A stretch of 7,383 nt of DNA from Gammaproteobacteria bacterium (GTDB lineage: Bacteria > Pseudomonadota > Gammaproteobacteria > Pseudomonadales > Pseudomonadaceae): positions 1-7,383 of the forward strand of contig JAAYHO010000448.1 in NCBI GenBank assembly GCA_012735335.1, in the 5' to 3' direction. Both the position numbers and the translations under genes were made by a program. This document shows, piece after piece, positions 1 to 5,795 of the stretch; within the stretch, counting starts at the first letter, position 1; each line of letters opens with the position of its first letter. Below the pieces are notes generated by a model, which did not search any database, was not told where the DNA came from, and saw only the letters and a list, made by a program, of their open reading frames with translations.

Positions 1-42
1 CCCGGGCGGCACGCCGCGGTGAATCTGGTGTGGGAGATCTGA
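1..42 (+). CDS. Possible 3' end of an unidentified plus-strand gene
   Basis: Reading frame 1 is open from the window edge to a TGA at 40-42 and would encode a 13-residue tail, PGRHAAVNLVWEI. Its codons (GTG AAT CTG GTG TGG GAG ATC) look like Pseudomonas coding sequence. Its end would face the end of the oxaloacetate decarboxylase gene in a normal convergent arrangement, about 50 bp apart. Thirteen codons are too few to identify a family, and an open frame this short can occur by chance. The call is tentative and no function is proposed. Confidence 0.35.
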   Translation, partial: PGRHAAVNLVWEI

Positions 43-50
43 CGCCTGCA

Positions 51-74
51 GGCGCAGCTCGCAAGGGCTGCGCC
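51..74. other. Hairpin between convergent gene ends
   Basis: An 8-bp perfect inverted repeat (GGCGCAGC at 51-58, GCTGCGCC at 67-74) surrounds an 8-nt loop. It overlaps a 12-bp perfect palindrome, CGCCTGCAGGCG, at 43-54. It lies just after the possible plus-strand stop at 42 and just past the minus-strand stop at 96. It could help end transcription from either side. However, neither strand has a T tract after the stem, so it is not called as an intrinsic terminator. Confidence 0.4.
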
Positions 75-95
75 GTGGCAATCGACGGGGAGAAG

Positions 96-962
96 CTACT
101 CGGTAACGCTCATGTACTTCGCCGCCCAGTCGATGCACTCCTCCGGGAAGCTGTAACGCTTCGCCAGCTCGGAGGCATTCAGGCCATTGCCGGTGGCAAT
201 GCCGCGCTGTTCGCGCAAGCTGTCATAGGTGGCCTTGATCGCGGCAAAGAAGGCCGCGTGACCGTTGACCACGATACGCACGCCCAACTCGGCCAGCCGC
301 TGATCATCACGCAGCTGCGGGTTGCCGTAGGTCACCAGCATCAGCGGCACCTGCAGATTTTCCGCTATCGCCTCCAACTGGACGAAACCCTCCACCCCAA
401 CCAGACAGATAGCGTCGGCACCGGCCTGCTGATAGGCGCGGGTACGCTCGATCACTTCCGGCAGCGACTGCACACCGGCATGGGTACGACCGATGATTGC
501 CATGGCACTGTCATCCCGCGCCTCCAGCGCCGCGCGCAGCTTGCCGACGCCCTCATCAACGCTGATCAGGTCATAGGACTTGCGCCCGAACTGGGCGGGT
601 AACAGGGTATCTTCCAGGGTCAGGGCTGCGATGCCCGCGCGCTCCAGCTCGACCACGGTGCGCATGGAATTGAGCGCATTGCCGTAACCATGGTCGGCAT
701 CGGCTATCACCGGCAACTGCGCCACTCGGCCAATACGGGTGGCCTGCTCGGCAAATTCGCTGAGGGTGATCAGCGCAATATCCGGCGCGGCCAGCACCTG
801 CAGGGACGCGACCGAGCCGCCAAGAATGCCAACCTCAAAATCGAGATCGGCGGCAATGCGCGCAGAGAGGGGATCAAACACCGAGGCGGTGTGATAACAG
901 GCTGAGCTGGCCAGCAACCCGCGAAAAGCGTTGCGCAGCTCATGATGAGAGGCTTTGGGCAT
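96..962 (-). CDS. Oxaloacetate decarboxylase, PEP mutase/isocitrate lyase superfamily (PA4872 type)
   Basis: This 288-aa cytosolic enzyme is predicted to decarboxylate oxaloacetate to pyruvate and CO2 with Mg2+, as shown for P. aeruginosa PA4872. It has the superfamily TIM-barrel landmarks: GGSVAS at residues 48-53, the metal-binding stretch DADHGYGNA at 88-96 (D88 and D90), [11 protein letters not shown] at 116-126 with E117, GRTHAG at 158-163, and NGHAAFF at 233-239. H235 appears to be the histidine noted as characteristic of the PA4872 class. The isocitrate lyase KKCGH signature is absent, which argues against isocitrate or methylisocitrate lyase. The frame extends 22 codons upstream, but the start [10 protein letters not shown] at 962 is chosen because family proteins begin there. 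An AAGAGA sequence lies 10 nt upstream as a weak ribosome site. The next gene upstream on the same strand is the alpha/beta hydrolase, but 413 bp of palindrome-rich DNA makes a shared operon doubtful. The exact substrate is inferred from the family. Confidence 0.88.
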   Translation of the reverse strand: MPKASHHELRNAFRGLLASSACYHTASVFDPLSARIAADLDFEVGILGGSVASLQVLAAPDIALITLSEFAEQATRIGRVAQLPVIADADHGYGNALNSMRTVVELERAGIAALTLEDTLLPAQFGRKSYDLISVDEGVGKLRAALEARDDSAMAIIGRTHAGVQSLPEVIERTRAYQQAGADAICLVGVEGFVQLEAIAENLQVPLMLVTYGNPQLRDDQRLAELGVRIVVNGHAAFFAAIKATYDSLREQRGIATGNGLNASELAKRYSFPEECIDWAAKYMSVTE

Positions 963-1182
963 GGAAGTGATGTCTCTTGATCGATAGCCGAAGAATAGTA
1001 CCTTGGGGTGACCGTTTATCGGCTGCAAACGGACACCGTGGCCGCTGAGTAATCAGCTGGCGGAGGGGTAAAGCAGCAATTATACCCTTTCAGACGGGGC
1101 CATCCCGCTTGCGGTCACAGCCCCGGTCTCAAGAGGAGCGCCAGCGCTGCCAGAAACCTCAGGCTGCTGGGAGCGCCTGTTG

Positions 1183-1258
1183 CCTGGGAGCGGAGCACCA
1201 GCTCGATGACAGCGTTACTCCGAGCTCTGCGGACGAGCTGGTGCTCGTCCCTCCCAGG
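1183..1258. repeat. REPIN-like pair of inverted REP palindromes
   Basis: Two arms face each other. The left arm (1183-1205) reads CCTGGGAG, CG, then GAGCACCAGCTCG. The right arm (1234-1258) is its reverse complement apart from an inner 2/4-nt bulge. This gives 8-bp and 13-bp paired blocks around a 28-nt loop. The right unit also folds on its own into an 8-bp stem, GGACGAGC/GCTCGTCC, with a TGGT loop (1231-1250); the left unit is degenerate. A further CTGGGAGCG copy lies at 1167-1175, 17 nt before the one at 1184-1192. The layout matches REP doublets (REPINs/BIMEs) that RAYT-type transposases mobilise in Pseudomonas genomes. No such transposase gene is in this window. Family assignment rests on form only. 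Confidence 0.65.
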
Positions 1259-1290
1259 GAAGCATCCCCAGCCAGCTGCCACCTGGGGTT

Positions 1291-1308
1291 GGCGAGCGCC
1301 TGCTCGCC
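1291..1308. repeat. REP-like palindrome with GGCGAGC stem
   Basis: A perfect 7-bp inverted repeat, GGCGAGC (1291-1297) and GCTCGCC (1302-1308), has a GCCT loop. It is a compact GC-rich extragenic hairpin like many Pseudomonas REP units, with a stem sequence different from the REPIN-like pair at 1183-1258. No T tract follows on either strand. It probably belongs to the same cluster of extragenic palindromes rather than being a regulator site. Confidence 0.5.
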
Positions 1309-1336
1309 GACTGCCCTCAACCGCGGCACCTTCACA

Positions 1337-1382
1337 GGCGTAGCGCGGGGCGCTACACCCCCAGATCCCCCGGCGCTACGCC
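1337..1382 (-). repeat. Inverted repeat overlapping the hydrolase stop codon
   Basis: GGCGTAGCGC (1337-1346) and GCGCTACGCC (1373-1382) form a perfect 10-bp inverted repeat. The second arm contains the hydrolase stop codon (1376-1378). A competing smaller hairpin, GTAGCGC/GCGCTAC with a GGG loop (1340-1356), uses the first arm. The element therefore makes the 3' end of the hydrolase mRNA strongly structured, which could protect it from 3' exonucleases. There is no U tract, so intrinsic termination is unlikely. It resembles a REP unit abutting a gene end. Confidence 0.55.
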
Positions 1383-2257
1383 AGAAACTCGCGCAGATGG
1401 GCCATGAACACCTCTGGCTGGTGGTGGTGCAGGTTGTGACCGGCCTTGTCCACGGTCACCACCCGCGCCTGGGCAAAGTGTTGCAACCGGCCGTCATGTT
1501 CAGGGTTGGAGGCCCAGCTCTCGGTGCCGTACATGAGCAGTACCGGGCACTGGATGACCTGCCACAGGTCGCTGGGCTCGACCGAGGCGACTTCCGCCGC
1601 GCCGTTGCCGCGTATCAGGTGGTCATACTTCCAACGCCATTGCCCATCCTCGGTCTGGCGCATGCCCTGTTCGCAGACGTATTCGGCCAGTTGCTGACTC
1701 AATAACGGATCATGTTCTCGCAAGCGCTGTACCGCTGCGGCCACGCTGGGGTAACTCCTCGCGCCCTGTTGATCCAACGCCCGTGCCTTGTCCACCCATT
1801 CGCGCAGCTGTTCGCGGCGGGACTTCTCATCGCGCCTGGCACGTACTTTGGGTGAGAATCCCAGCCCTTCGATCACGCACAACCGCTCCACTCTCTCCGG
1901 AAACAGCGCGGTGTAATGGATAGCCACGTTGCCGCCCAGCGAATGGGCAACCAGGGTTACCGGGCGGTCGCCCAGTTCGGTTACCAGTGCGGCAATATCC
2001 GGTACCATATCGACAATGGTGTAAGCCCCACCGCTGCTCCAGTCACTATCCCCGTGCCCACGCAGGTCCGGCACCACCACATGCCAGTCAGTGCGTAACT
2101 GCTGCGCCAAGGCATCCCACACCCGCGCATGTTCCAGCCCGCCGTGGATCAGTATCAGCACCGGTGCCCCGGGGTTGCCCCAATCCAGATAGTGCAGGCG
2201 TAGCCCGCGGGAATGATAAAAGCAACGTTGCGGCCCGGCCTCGGCAATCGTCGGCAT
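1376..2257 (-). CDS. Alpha/beta hydrolase, intact copy
   Basis: This 293-aa alpha/beta-hydrolase-fold enzyme is probably a cytosolic serine hydrolase of unknown substrate. Visible elements are the oxyanion-hole motif HGG at 38-40, the strand/turn VVPDLRGHGDSD at 61-72, the nucleophile elbow AHSLGG at 104-109 with Ser106, a charged helical cap at about 134-230, and the catalytic His274 in KAGHNLHHH. E246 in YGTESW is a candidate acid residue, though this is uncertain. The start is the ATG at 2255-2257, because a strong GAGGAG lies 6 nt upstream; a TTG six codons earlier overlaps that ribosome site and is rejected. No signal peptide or membrane segment is seen. A close paralogue of the same length lies at 5796-6672 but is frameshifted, so this copy is probably the working one. 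Esterase, lactonase or C-C hydrolase activity cannot be told apart from the sequence. Confidence 0.9.
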   Translation of the reverse strand: MPTIAEAGPQRCFYHSRGLRLHYLDWGNPGAPVLILIHGGLEHARVWDALAQQLRTDWHVVVPDLRGHGDSDWSSGGAYTIVDMVPDIAALVTELGDRPVTLVAHSLGGNVAIHYTALFPERVERLCVIEGLGFSPKVRARRDEKSRREQLREWVDKARALDQQGARSYPSVAAAVQRLREHDPLLSQQLAEYVCEQGMRQTEDGQWRWKYDHLIRGNGAAEVASVEPSDLWQVIQCPVLLMYGTESWASNPEHDGRLQHFAQARVVTVDKAGHNLHHHQPEVFMAHLREFLA

Positions 2258-2422
2258 GCGGTTCTCCTCAATCAAGATAGCGCGAGTATAAGCACAACAG
2301 GCTCAGGCCCGGCGCATGGCAAGCTATCGACCCCGGTGATGGGGTAAACTGCCGCCGTCCGGCATGCCTCAGGTCAACCGGCGCCCGGCCATTGAGGGCC
2401 GCACCATTACGAGATAAAGAAT
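2258..2422. promoter_or_regulatory. Divergent promoter region between hydrolase and DUF2780 gene
   Basis: This 165-bp spacer separates genes that diverge, so it must carry a promoter for each. On the minus strand TATACT at 2285-2290 is a plausible -10 for the hydrolase, about 28 nt before its start codon. No matching -35 is seen at the usual distance. For the plus-strand gene I find no convincing -10/-35 pair, and its ribosome site (GAGATAAAGA before the ATG at 2423) is weak. Confidence 0.4.
2264..2269 (-). promoter_or_regulatory. Ribosome binding site of the intact hydrolase
   Basis: GAGGAG on the minus strand lies 6 nt before the ATG at 2255-2257. It fixes the start of the hydrolase, because the upstream in-frame TTG at 2273-2275 would translate through this site. 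Confidence 0.75.
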
Positions 2423-2965
2423 ATGAACAAACTCAGTTGTATCGCCCTGTCCCTGACCTTCGGTCTGACTGTCAGCACCGCCCAGGCCTTCAGCCTTGGC
2501 GACGCGGCCAGAATCACCTCCGCCGTAGCGGCACCCGGCTCAGCCGCCGCGCAGTCCGCCGAGCTGGTCAACAAGCTGACCGCGCTCAACGTCACCCCGG
2601 AGCAAGCGGTTGGCGGCACCGGCGCACTGCTGGAACTGGCGCGCAATCAGCTTCCCAGCACCGACTACAGTCAATTGCTGCAATCAGTTCCGGCACTCAA
2701 GGAACTGGACGGTGGCGGCCTGATCAGTCAGGCATCAGCTATCGGCGGGCTGTTGGGCAAATCCAACCCGCTGGCCAAACAACCCACGCAGAACAGTATC
2801 CAGAGCCTGAGTGCAGTCGCCCAACAGTTCTCCGGATTGGGTATGGACCCAGGTATGGTCAGCCAGTTTGCCCCGGTACTGCTGCAATTCATCGGCAATC
2901 AGGGTGTCGGCCAGCCGCTGCTGGGCACCCTGACCAGCCTGTGGAGCGGGCAGCCAGCAGGCTGA
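2423..2965 (+). CDS. Exported DUF2780 (VcgC/VcgE-like) protein
   Basis: This 180-aa protein has a clear Sec signal peptide: MNK start, hydrophobic core at about 5-18, and an AQA cleavage motif ending at residue 22. The mature protein is therefore periplasmic or secreted. It is rich in Ala, Gly, Leu, Gln and Ser, with no cysteine after the signal peptide. Amphipathic helices are suggested by segments such as LVNKLTALNVTPEQAVGGTGALL (quoted as its position, residues 48-70) and VAQQFSGLGMDPGMV. This pattern, with a helix followed by LNVTPEQA and then GxGALL, matches my memory of the DUF2780 family, whose function is unknown. The ATG at 2423 is chosen because it gives the signal peptide directly. 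The gene stands alone: the hydrolase diverges from it, and the receiver remnant begins 17 bp beyond its stop on the opposite strand. No intrinsic terminator is visible. Confidence 0.78.
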   Translation: MNKLSCIALSLTFGLTVSTAQAFSLGDAARITSAVAAPGSAAAQSAELVNKLTALNVTPEQAVGGTGALLELARNQLPSTDYSQLLQSVPALKELDGGGLISQASAIGGLLGKSNPLAKQPTQNSIQSLSAVAQQFSGLGMDPGMVSQFAPVLLQFIGNQGVGQPLLGTLTSLWSGQPAG

Positions 2966-2982
2966 AGATCGAACCTCTGCGT

Positions 2983-3214
2983 TCAACGCACCTGCAGCGT
3001 GGGAAAGAAGCGCTGCAGTTGCTGAACCAGATGTTCGTAGTGGATCGGCTTGGGTAGAAAATCAGCTGCGCCGTTACGGAACAGGGTAATCACATCGTCC
3101 CGATCCGCATGCCCGGACGTAATGATAATCGGAACCCGGTTGCCCTCGGTGTAACGCTCATTGAGCAGTTGCAACAGACGCCCCGGTTGCGCCCAGCAGA
3201 TTACTGATCATCAC
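2983..3214 (-). pseudogene. Remnant of a response-regulator receiver (REC) domain
   Basis: The minus strand encodes the C-terminal half of a CheY-like receiver domain. VPIIITSGHADRDDV is the beta-4 strand with its switch Ser/Thr and following loop. FRNGAADFLPKPI holds the conserved GAxDFLxKP motif with the invariant Lys. A last helix, HLVQQLQRFFP, precedes a TGA at 2983-2985. The frame is closed upstream by a stop at 3208-3210. The phospho-acceptor Asp and the acidic pocket that should precede it are missing, and there is no credible start. In a different frame, 3214-3164 reads VMISNLLGATGASVATA, which looks like the first helix and beta-2 of a receiver. That suggests an internal deletion of about 30 residues with loss of frame; this last point is inference. 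The intact ancestor may have been a response regulator or the end of a hybrid histidine kinase. The remnant cannot receive a phosphate. Confidence 0.72.
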
Positions 3215-3255
3215 ATAACAAAATTTATTGAGCTTTCGCCCCCCAATCTGTCCTA

Positions 3256-3294
3256 CAGCAAAAGACTGGTCATCTCCAGCAAAAGCCTGGGTCA
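3256..3294 (+). repeat. Direct repeat, possible activator site
   Basis: CAGCAAAAGACTGGTCA (3256-3272) is followed 21 bp later by CAGCAAAAGCCTGGGTCA (3277-3294). The first nine bases are identical and the rest differ by one substitution and one inserted G. A 21-bp period puts both copies on the same face of the helix. The second copy covers the place where a -35 would lie for the CATAAT at 3306-3311. The factor, if any, is unknown. Confidence 0.45.
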
Positions 3295-3360
3295 ACTTCG
3301 GCGCTCATAATATTTCATTGCCAAACGCCGATCTTTTGCGACCTGATAACGTCGGCTACC

Positions 3361-3377
3361 TACAAGTAAACGTTGTA
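3361..3377. repeat. Short inverted repeat near the HD-GYP start codon
   Basis: TACAA (3361-3365) and TTGTA (3373-3377) are inverted around a 7-nt centre, 11 bp before the ATG. The size and spacing suit a dimeric repressor operator. A 5-bp arm in AT-rich DNA can easily be chance. Confidence 0.25.
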
Positions 3378-3388
3378 ATGTTCAATTA

Positions 3389-4618
3389 ATGCTTAAACGA
3401 ATTGCAGTTTCCGAGGTGACCCTCGGTATGTATATCCATGAGCTTTTTGGTCCCTGGTTGGCTCATCCATTCTGGAAACGTCGTTTTTTGCTTGACTCCG
3501 AATCGGATTTACAGCGTCTGCGCGACTCGGCAGTCGCGCAGGTATTGATCGACACCAGCAAAGGGGTGGATATCGACAAACTGGCGGACTCGGTGGTCAA
3601 CGAGGAGCCACGGGAATGGGATGATTTGCATATAGAGGGCGAAAGCCCATTCTTGACGACTTCCGCTTCGATCGAGGAAGAAATCCAGCGCGCAAAAGAT
3701 ATCTGTCAGAGCGCCAGCATCGCCGTTGCCAGAATGTTTGCGAATATCCGCATGGGCAAGGTGCTTGAGGCCGGGCTTGTGATGGAACAGATCGAGGAAA
3801 TCGCCAGTTCGATTCACCGTCATCCACATGCTCTGCTTAGTCTGGCCCGCCTGAAAACAGCCAATGAGTATACTTACATGCATTCGGTGGCGGTGTGCGG
3901 CCTGATGATTGCTCTGGCACGGCAGCTGAACATGGATGGCCATCAGGTACGGGAAGCAGGTCTGGCTGGCCTGCTGCATGACATTGGCAAGATCGGGATT
4001 CCGGATGCCATTCTCAATAAGCCGGGCAAGCTCACTGATATTGAATGGAACCGGGTGCGCCAGCATCCGCAATATGGCCACCGGTTGTTGAAGGAATGCG
4101 GACAGTTCAATCCCCAGGTACTCGAGGTATGCCTGCACCACCATGAAAAATGGGACGGCTCAGGCTATCCGCAGGGACTGCGCGGCAAACAGATCGGTCT
4201 GTTCGCCCGCATGGGTGCAGTGTGTGATGTGTACGATGCAATCACATCAAGTCGTTCCTACAAGACCGCCTGGGACCCAGCCGAGGCGCTGCACAGGATG
4301 GCGCAGTGGAAGGGGCATTTCGACAGCAAGGTGTTTCATACGTTCGTCAAGGCCCTGGGCATCTTTCCTATAGGCGCCATGGTCCGCCTGGAGAGCGGGC
4401 GTATTGGTACGGTATGGGAGCAAAACGCCAGCTCTCTATTAAAGCCCAAAATCAGAATTATTTTATCGGGCCGCCCGCCGCGACCAGTTGAGCCGTTCAT
4501 TGTTGACCTCGCCGAAACGTCGGAACACGACAAAATCGTCGCACGCGAACCGGCCCCGGTAATTCCCATCCAGACGGCAGATCCAGCTCCGCCTGCCAGA
4601 GCTGCGCCCAGGAATTAA
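3389..4618 (+). CDS. DUF3391/HD-GYP cyclic-di-GMP phosphodiesterase
   Basis: This 409-aa protein is predicted to hydrolyse the second messenger c-di-GMP to pGpG or GMP in the cytosol. The N-terminal part (1-130) is the DUF3391 domain, starting MLKRIAVSEVTLGMYIHEL and containing HPFWKRRFLL. The HD-GYP domain follows (about 150-330): H165, the metal-binding HD pair H197-D198 in LLHDIGKIGIP, H226 in RQHP, H250-H252, and GSGYP at 257-261 in HHEKWDGSGYP, then D280 in CDVYDAITSSRSYK. All the metal-ligand positions I can place are present, so it should be active. The tail (380-409) is Pro/Ala-rich and disordered. There is no signal peptide or membrane segment. The ATG is chosen because the family begins at MLK, although no Shine-Dalgarno sequence precedes it. 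Its stop is separated by 1 nt from the diguanylate cyclase start, so the two are surely co-transcribed and probably translationally coupled. Confidence 0.92.
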   Translation: MLKRIAVSEVTLGMYIHELFGPWLAHPFWKRRFLLDSESDLQRLRDSAVAQVLIDTSKGVDIDKLADSVVNEEPREWDDLHIEGESPFLTTSASIEEEIQRAKDICQSASIAVARMFANIRMGKVLEAGLVMEQIEEIASSIHRHPHALLSLARLKTANEYTYMHSVAVCGLMIALARQLNMDGHQVREAGLAGLLHDIGKIGIPDAILNKPGKLTDIEWNRVRQHPQYGHRLLKECGQFNPQVLEVCLHHHEKWDGSGYPQGLRGKQIGLFARMGAVCDVYDAITSSRSYKTAWDPAEALHRMAQWKGHFDSKVFHTFVKALGIFPIGAMVRLESGRIGTVWEQNASSLLKPKIRIILSGRPPRPVEPFIVDLAETSEHDKIVAREPAPVIPIQTADPAPPARAAPRN

Positions 4619-4619
4619 A

Positions 4620-5663
4620 ATGAATCAAAATTTATCCCTATTTGTTCGTCGCTGTTACCGAAGCCTGTACGGCTTCACCAAGAAGAGGCTGCTCCCGTTA
4701 CGCAGGGCGATTACAGCCACGGGCGACCGATTGAGGCGCGCTGGGGACGAGCGCTACGGAAGGCTGGAACGACGCAAAACCGGCATCTGCCCCGACCTGG
4801 CCACGACCGTGTTCAGCTACGCTCGCGAGGGCATCATCATCGCCGACCCCTCTGGCAAGGTAATCAGGCTCAATGAGGCATTCACCCGTATTACCGGCTA
4901 CGGTGTCAACGAATTGCAGGGACAAAGCCTGAGATCCCACCGGGCGGTGCTCCAGTTATCTGCTTTCTATGCGGCGATGAAAGAGGCGCTCAGGTGGCAG
5001 GGCCATTGGTCTGGCGAAGTCCGAAGTTATCATCGGGATGGCACGGAGTTGGCATTGCAACTCAGCGTCAGCGCAGTGTATGGCAACACCGGCGAAATCC
5101 GCCACTACGTGGCACTGGTCAGCGACATAACCCATTTGAAAAAGCGTCAGCAACAGTTGGAGCGTAAGGCTCACTATGACGCGCTTACCCAGCTGCCCAA
5201 TCGGCTGCTGCTCGCCGAGCGGATGCGCCAGGCTATAGAAAGCGCCAGAACGCATCGTCACAGATTCGCGGTAGCCTTTATTGATATCGATGGGTTCAAG
5301 GCCGTGAACGACAACTACGGCCATGACGTGGGCGACCGTGTGCTGCAGATTCTCGCCCAACGCATCAAGGCAACCATTCGCGAAGACGATACCTTGGGGC
5401 GCCTTGGCGGGGATGAGTTTGTTGCCGGGCTGGTTGGCTTGCAGGAACCCCATGATTGTGAACCGGTGTTGGAACGGATGCTGCAGGCCGCCAGCGCTCC
5501 CATCTCGATTGGCAGTAACACCGTTCAGCTCTCCGCCAGTATAGGTGTGGCGTTCTTCCCCGAGCATGGCCAGGAAACCGAGACGCTGATCCGCAAGGCC
5601 GATCAAGCCATGTATTTATCTAAAAAATCCGGTGGCCGTCGCTTAGCGTGCTGCAGTGCCTAG
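4620..5663 (+). CDS. PAS-GGDEF diguanylate cyclase
   Basis: This 347-aa protein is predicted to make c-di-GMP from two GTP. After a basic N-terminal stretch (1-55), a PAS sensor domain runs from about 63 to 172 (YAREGIIIADPSGKVIRLNEAFTRITGY and DITHLKKRQ mark its ends, at 67-94 and 169-177). A short helix then links to the GGDEF domain at about 180-345. Key elements are DALTQLPNR at 187-195, IDIDGFKAVNDNYGHDVGD at 221-239 with the metal-binding Asp residues, GGDEF at 263-267, and IRKADQAMYLSKKSGG near the end. An RxxD inhibitory site (R254-D257) sits five residues before GGDEF, so product inhibition is expected. No membrane segment is seen, so the PAS input is probably cytosolic; its ligand is unknown. 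An AGGA at 4610-4613, inside the upstream gene, sits 6 nt before the ATG and supports this start and coupling to the phosphodiesterase. Confidence 0.92.
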   Translation: MNQNLSLFVRRCYRSLYGFTKKRLLPLRRAITATGDRLRRAGDERYGRLERRKTGICPDLATTVFSYAREGIIIADPSGKVIRLNEAFTRITGYGVNELQGQSLRSHRAVLQLSAFYAAMKEALRWQGHWSGEVRSYHRDGTELALQLSVSAVYGNTGEIRHYVALVSDITHLKKRQQQLERKAHYDALTQLPNRLLLAERMRQAIESARTHRHRFAVAFIDIDGFKAVNDNYGHDVGDRVLQILAQRIKATIREDDTLGRLGGDEFVAGLVGLQEPHDCEPVLERMLQAASAPISIGSNTVQLSASIGVAFFPEHGQETETLIRKADQAMYLSKKSGGRRLACCSA

Positions 5664-5795
5664 CAGCTCGTGGAGTAGTTTTCGTATCAAAGCCTCTTGT
5701 GTCGTCTACGGAATGCCCGGCTGAAACCATCGTCCAGGGGCCTGGGCTCGGCGGAGCCATGCCGGATTCTGCTGCCAATACAGCAGTCCCAATCC
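5664..5795. other. Convergent intergenic spacer with two small hairpins
   Basis: This 132-bp gap separates the end of the diguanylate cyclase from the end of the broken hydrolase. It contains GGCTC/GAGCC with a GGCG loop at about 5746-5759 and CTGCTG/CAGCAG with a 6-nt loop at 5769-5786. Neither is followed by a T tract on either strand, so an intrinsic terminator is not called. No gene is seen. Confidence 0.4.

Larger units (their letters stand above)
963..1375. other. 413-bp palindrome-rich intergenic region
   Basis: No coding region is supported between the oxaloacetate decarboxylase start and the hydrolase stop. The part nearest the decarboxylase (963-1100) should carry its promoter. A TACTAT hexamer on the minus strand at 995-1000 could be a -10 element, but no good -35 lies 16-18 nt away. 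The rest (about 1160-1375) is a cluster of GC-rich palindromes, described separately. The one long plus-strand open frame here mostly lies antisense to the hydrolase gene and has no family character. Confidence 0.6.
3215..3388 (+). promoter_or_regulatory. AT-rich leader and likely promoter of the c-di-GMP operon
   Basis: This stretch is clearly richer in A and T than its surroundings. It holds a direct repeat at 3256-3294, a CATAAT hexamer at 3306-3311 that could serve as a -10, and a small inverted repeat at 3361-3377 close to the start codon. No TTGACA-like -35 sits 17 nt before the CATAAT. The second direct-repeat copy lies exactly there, as in activator-dependent promoters. No purine-rich ribosome site precedes the ATG at 3389. 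All site assignments are by eye. Confidence 0.45.

Noticed and set aside
30..602. Long plus-strand open frame opposite the oxaloacetate decarboxylase gene
   Set aside because: It is the antisense shadow of a gene with clear enzyme motifs and shows no family character of its own.
995..1000. TACTAT as the -10 of the oxaloacetate decarboxylase promoter
   Set aside because: No acceptable -35 lies 16-18 nt upstream; the nearest TTGCAG is 22 nt away.
1160..1382. CRISPR-like array in the palindrome cluster
   Set aside because: The repeated units are inverted palindromes of differing sequence and spacing, not regular direct repeats with uniform spacers.
1109..1705. Plus-strand open frame of 198 codons crossing the palindrome cluster
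   Set aside because: Its second half is antisense to the hydrolase and its first half translates REP palindromes. A very similar antisense frame (5697-6275) appears opposite the paralogue, which shows that it follows from the hydrolase codons.
2258..2275. TTG at 2273-2275 as the hydrolase start
   Set aside because: It would translate through the strong GAGGAG site that sits at the right distance from the ATG at 2255-2257, and the paralogue also starts at the equivalent ATG.
2392..3057. Plus-strand open frame of 221 codons overlapping the DUF2780 gene
   Set aside because: The composition is Arg/Gln/Pro-rich, as in out-of-frame GC-rich DNA, while the alternative frame gives a clean signal peptide and a recognisable family.
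5769..5786. CTGCTG/CAGCAG hairpin as a terminator between convergent genes
   Set aside because: The stem is only 6 bp and no T tract follows on either strand.
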